DNA of 47,029 nt from an uncultured Christensenella sp. GTDB lineage: Bacteria > Bacillota > Clostridia > Christensenellales > UBA3700. The stretch spans positions 1-47,029 of the forward strand of contig CAJUEA010000008.1 in NCBI GenBank assembly GCA_910584975.1. Reading direction: 5' to 3'. The translations under genes were made by a program, and so were the position numbers. The notes under the pieces are model-generated. The model did not search any database, was not told the DNA's origin, and saw nothing but the letters and a program-made list of their open reading frames with translations. This document shows positions 43,427 to 47,029 of this stretch, one piece after another; position 1 is the stretch's first letter, and every line of letters starts with the position of its first letter.

Positions 43427-44453
43427 GTTTGAGAGTATTGTTATTTTGAATACCACTAAAAGATGCACTTGAGCGTGAGTTGTTTTATGCTCGTTTGAGA
43501 GTATTGTTATTTTGAATACCACTAAAAGCTTCTGCGTCTCACTTTTAACACCTCCTTTGTTTGAGAGTATTGTTATTTTGAATACCACTAAAAGAAGAAA
43601 AATTCTCAGTAGGGGGCAACATACGTTTGAGAGTATTGTTATTTTGAATACCACTAAAAGGATGTTAAGTTAAAGGATTTTGGCATTAGTGTTTGAGAGT
43701 ATTGTTATTTTGAATACCACTAAAAGACAATACAGGAGGAGAAGAAAATTCAGAACGTTTGAGAGTATTGTTATTTTGAATACCACTAAAAGTTAATTAT
43801 GTCCATATTTTACTCCTAATTTGTTTGAGAGTATTGTTATTTTGAATACCACTAAAAGTTATATGAACATAGCATCTATGCTTGATTAGTTTGAGAGTAT
43901 TGTTATTTTGAATACCACTAAAAGAGAACAATTGTATGTTTAATTTCGTCATCTGTTTGAGAGTATTGTTATTTTGAATACCACTAAAAGTTCCAATTTT
44001 TATCAATAACAGCAGACTTATGTTTGAGAGTATTGTTATTTTGAATACCACTAAAAGCTAAAAGACACACGAGGAATACTACCATAAGTTTGAGAGTATT
44101 GTTATTTTGAATACCACTAAAAGAATTTTAAAAAGGTGGTCCTATGGAACATAGTTTGAGAGTATTGTTATTTTGAATACCACTAAAAGGACCACTCTAT
44201 TAAAGTAATTCAGATTGCAGTTTGAGAGTATTGTTATTTTGAATACCACTAAAAGGCTCTATTCTCGTGTAAATCAAGCCTTATTGTTTGAGAGTATTGT
44301 TATTTTGAATACCACTAAAAGATTTAAAATCATTGAATTTGCTGACAGCTCGTTTGAGAGTATTGTTATTTTGAATACCACTAAAAGAAAAAAGTATTAC
44401 AGTTATTGTTGAAAGCAGTTTGAGAGTATTGTTATTTTGAATTTCATTAAAAA
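43427..44453 (+). CRISPR. Type II-A CRISPR array, 16 repeats and 15 spacers
   Basis: The 36-bp repeat begins GTTTGAGAGTATTG and ends CCACTAAAAG; fifteen copies look identical. Starts are at 43427, 43493, 43559, 43625, 43691, 43757, 43823, 43889, 43955, 44022, 44088, 44154, 44220, 44286, 44352 and 44418. Spacers are 30 bp except the ninth (43991-44021), which is 31. The last repeat differs at four positions in its 3' third, marking the old end; new spacers enter at the csn2 side. Transcription is +, matching the minus-strand tracrRNA anti-repeat. The regular repeats also create spurious open frames on both strands that should not be annotated. Confidence 0.99.
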
Positions 44454-45176
44454 AGTTTGAATTAATTTAGTCATAACAATAAATATATAAATTTATAAAA
44501 GCATATTGACTATTTTAAAAAGTTTGCTATAAAAATGATAAATAATCTTTATATATATGTGAATGTAAAATTTTGCATATATGGATGTTAAGCTAAATTG
44601 AGAAATAAACTTTTGCAATAATTTAATCAAAAAAATATTGTTCAAAATGCAGAAATTACATAGAATTTACAAGTTTATAAAATTTGTGTAAGGAATGTAA
44701 AGATTTAGAAGCGTAAAAACTAATAAAAATCATAAATTCAGCAATGAAATAGAAATAATTATTCTGTTTTGTTGCTGAATTTGCGTTTTCAGAAAAATTT
44801 ACAGATAAAATATTACACAAGGGATATTTTTAGAAAAACAACAATATTTTATATATATTTAAAGTAAATAGAAAGTTAAATTTAAAGATAAAAGTAAATA
44901 ATTAGTAAATTAACTTCTGATAATGTGAAATTCATTTGTTTTAATAAGTTGAATATGTTAGAATTTTCATGTTAAAACGATTGGTTATGAGTTGAATGTT
45001 GAAAATATTTTTTGGTAAACTTGATTAAGTTGTTTTATAATATATTAACATCTAGCATATAATTTTTTATTTTAACAAATAAATTGAGGCTAAAATGATG
45101 TGTTTTTAGTATTTAATAATTTTGATTGTTTGTGAATGGTAATTATTAATGTAAAAACAAATCAACGAGATGGGAA
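44454..45176. other. AT-rich intergenic region after the array
   Basis: I see no gene. The one clear structure is an 11-bp inverted repeat, AAATTCAGCAA (44734-44744) and TTGCTGAATTT (44772-44782), with an AT-rich loop that can fold further. A weak promoter (TTGGTA / 18 bp / TATAAT near 45010-45045) could serve the leucine-rich-repeat gene. Confidence 0.5.
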
Positions 45177-46850
45177 ATGAAGATAAGAAGAATCCTTGTG
45201 GTAATATTTGTTGTAATGCTTATGAGTGTAATTGCTGTTGCACTAAGTGGTTGTAAAGATAAGGATGAATTGGGAGAAGAACCTCCTGTAGCAAATGTGC
45301 AAACTCTTGAGTATAAGTTAAATAATGACGATACTTACAGCGTGATTGGAATTGGAAGTGCTGACAATTCAGAGAAAATTGAAATACTTGAGGAGTATGA
45401 AGGAAAGTCAGTCACATGCATAGATGAAAAGGCTTTTGTGGATTGCATTAATTTAAAAATCTTAAAAATACCTGCAAGCATAAAATATATTGGAAGAAAT
45501 GCATTGGAAGGATGTAGTAATTTAGTAAGTTTAACATTACCGTTTTTGGGAAGTAGCATAAATGATATGCCTAATGCTAAATTGAGCTATTTATTTGGCG
45601 ATGATAATATTGTTGTGAATTTGAAGAAAGTAGTATTAGCAGGTGGGCATATTGGAGAAAAGGCATTTTATCAATGTGAAAGTATTGAAAATGTTACAAT
45701 AAGTGATAGCACCTATGAGATTGGAAATTATGCTTTTTATGCTTGTAACAATCTTGAGGCAATAGTAATACCAAACAGCGTCAAAACAATTGGGAATAAT
45801 GCTTTTGAGGGCTGCGCTAAACTAAAACGCATAGATATTCCTTCAAGTGTAAGCACAATTGGTGGGTATGCATTTAAAAATTGCATTGGAATACAAAGTT
45901 TGACTCTTGAAGAAGGAGTCCATGAAATAGGAGAATTTGCTTTTGAGCAGTGCAGTAATCTTGCTGAAATATTAATTCCTGATAGTGTAATCCGTATTGG
46001 TATAAGTGCCTTTTCAAGCTGTACAAATTTGAAAAAAGTGGTTATAGGAAAAGGTTTGACCACAATAGAAAATGGAATGTTTAACGGAGCAATCGCACTT
46101 GAAAGCTTGGAAATAGGTGCAAATGTTGCGAAAATTGGCTTAAATGCTTTTAACGGATGTGGCAGTTTGAAAATATTGTCATTGCCTGCAAGTGTAAATG
46201 AAATTGCAAATATGGCTTTTATGAATTGCACAAGTTTAATTGAGATAAATGTTGATGAGCAAAACACAACTTTTAAAGGCGAAGGAAATTGTTTAATTAA
46301 GGGGAATGTACTAATTTTAGGTTGCAAATCGAGCGTAATACCAAATGGAGTGGTTAGAATAAAAGAAAACGCATTTAAAAATTGTGAAGGCTTGACAAGC
46401 ATAAACATTCCAAGTTCCGTTGAGGAAGTTTCAAGTCAAGCATTTGTTGGTTGCAATCAATTGCAAAACTTTGTTGTGGATAGCCAAAACACTAAATATA
46501 GAGCAGAAAGCAATTTTTTGATAGAGATTGATAGTGCATATGGCGATATTTTGTTGTTGGCGGGAAATAGTGAAGAGACTATCAGACGCATACCAAATAC
46601 AATTGCAATCATAGGCGAAAGCAGCTTTCAAAACTGCGCAAATTTAACAAACATAACCTTGCCTTCAAGCATAACGGAAATAAAAAATAATGCTTTTGCA
46701 AATTGTAATAGTTTGACAGATATAGTATTTGAAGGTTCAAAAGAAGAATGGATAAGCATTAATAAAGATAATTGGTGTAACTTTGAAAATTCAATAACAA
46801 TATCTTGCGCTGACGGAAAACTTGATCAGTTTGAAAATGAGTTGGAATAA
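45177..46850 (+). CDS. BspA-like leucine-rich-repeat lipoprotein
   Basis: A 557-residue surface lipoprotein. Signal peptide MKIRRILVVIFVVMLMSVIA ends in lipobox LSGC (Cys26). From about residue 70 to 540 there are about a dozen LRR_5-type repeats of some 23 residues, with the pattern IGxxAFxxCxxLxxIxIPxSV (for example TIGNNAFEGCAKLKRIDIPS, and later EIKNNAFANCNSLTDI). BspA-type proteins bind host matrix or other bacteria in oral and gut species, though many have no known ligand. The RBS is weak (GATGGG) before ATG 45177. A hydrophilic tail follows the repeats and no sorting signal is present. Confidence 0.9.
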   Translation: MKIRRILVVIFVVMLMSVIAVALSGCKDKDELGEEPPVANVQTLEYKLNNDDTYSVIGIGSADNSEKIEILEEYEGKSVTCIDEKAFVDCINLKILKIPASIKYIGRNALEGCSNLVSLTLPFLGSSINDMPNAKLSYLFGDDNIVVNLKKVVLAGGHIGEKAFYQCESIENVTISDSTYEIGNYAFYACNNLEAIVIPNSVKTIGNNAFEGCAKLKRIDIPSSVSTIGGYAFKNCIGIQSLTLEEGVHEIGEFAFEQCSNLAEILIPDSVIRIGISAFSSCTNLKKVVIGKGLTTIENGMFNGAIALESLEIGANVAKIGLNAFNGCGSLKILSLPASVNEIANMAFMNCTSLIEINVDEQNTTFKGEGNCLIKGNVLILGCKSSVIPNGVVRIKENAFKNCEGLTSINIPSSVEEVSSQAFVGCNQLQNFVVDSQNTKYRAESNFLIEIDSAYGDILLLAGNSEETIRRIPNTIAIIGESSFQNCANLTNITLPSSITEIKNNAFANCNSLTDIVFEGSKEEWISINKDNWCNFENSITISCADGKLDQFENELE

Positions 46851-46904
46851 CATATTTTATATTTTTTGTTATGATATAACTAATGTTATTCGGAATCTAT
46901 ATCC

Positions 46905-46934
46905 TGTCATCTCGAGCGAAGTCGAAACATCTCT
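46905..46934 (+). repeat. Intergenic repeat related to those at 102-428
   Basis: Reads TGTCATCTCGAGCGAAGTCG followed by AAACATCTC, the same family as the units at the window start. The rest of 46851-47029 shows no gene. Confidence 0.6.
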
Positions 46935-47029
46935 GACTATCGCTCATTGCGACTTTTAGAGCGATTTTCTAGAAAGAAAATCAGCTCACTTGCAGTCGAA
47001 TTCGCTTTTTCCGACCAAACGCAAAGTTC

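Noticed and set aside
43661..43690. Spacer 4 as a self-targeting spacer (GATGTTAAG also at 44583)
   Set aside because: Only about ten bases match, too few for a protospacer in AT-rich DNA.
44058..44064. CTAAAAG at the start of spacer 10 as a duplicated repeat end
   Set aside because: Seven AT-rich bases are easily coincidental and the repeat spacing stays regular.
43406..44412. Open frames within the CRISPR array on both strands (for example 43406-43654 and 43797-44051 minus, 44215-44412 plus)
   Set aside because: Produced by the regular repeat; the peptides are iterations of repeat-encoded residues with no RBS.

Overview
This is AT-rich DNA with strong Shine-Dalgarno sites (GGAGG, AAGGAG) and many near-perfect sigma-A promoters. 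It carries Gram-positive style RNA regulators (a T-box leader and an L10 leader), a DnaD/DnaI primosome pair, lipoproteins with lipobox cysteines and a BspA-like leucine-rich-repeat protein. Together these suggest an anaerobic, probably gut-associated member of the Bacillota (Clostridia-like). That placement is inferred; there is no rRNA in the window.

Layout. 1-573 holds the tail of a gene, its terminator and intergenic repeat elements of the GTCATTCTGAGCGAAG type, a relative of which recurs at 46905-46934. 626-4345: a MATE exporter, then a complete T-box attenuator some 275 bp ahead of an acyl-CoA ligase. 4543-8186: the classical rpmG-secE-nusG-rplK-rplA-rplJ-rplL block with an L10 leader; rpoB does not follow. 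8499-18000: a DUF3788-like gene, then on the minus strand a flippase-like protein / GT8 glycosyltransferase / sulfatase operon, trpB behind an apparent leader-peptide attenuator, ilvN, and a dnaD-dnaI pair. 18290-27914: two lipoproteins, an Mrp-type Fe-S carrier ATPase, and an overlapping P-type ATPase / alkD / rlmD group. 28062-29929: an alpha/beta hydrolase and an APH-like kinase behind a long structured leader with a terminator.

30236-34699 is the most unusual region. A Xer-like tyrosine recombinase lies next to an exact 29-bp inverted repeat. The repeat encloses two convergent genes: a TPR protein with a degenerate P-loop, and an ATP-grasp ligase. Each repeat copy holds the ribosome binding site and start codon of the gene it precedes. 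Only the left copy abuts a good promoter (TTGCAA-17-TATAAT, extended -10) just outside the repeat. This fits an invertible cassette in which one fixed promoter expresses one gene or the other, similar in logic to mycoplasma surface-antigen switches.

34863-36593 is an ABC exporter. 36967-44453 is a complete type II-A CRISPR-Cas locus: a divergent tracrRNA with a perfect promoter, cas9 (1464 aa), cas1, cas2, csn2, a leader ending in ATTTGAG, and 16 repeats with 15 spacers. Array transcription runs + and the tracrRNA runs -, so the two RNAs can pair. Three spacers look like phage translation-start regions. A 720-bp AT-rich gap follows, then a leucine-rich-repeat lipoprotein.
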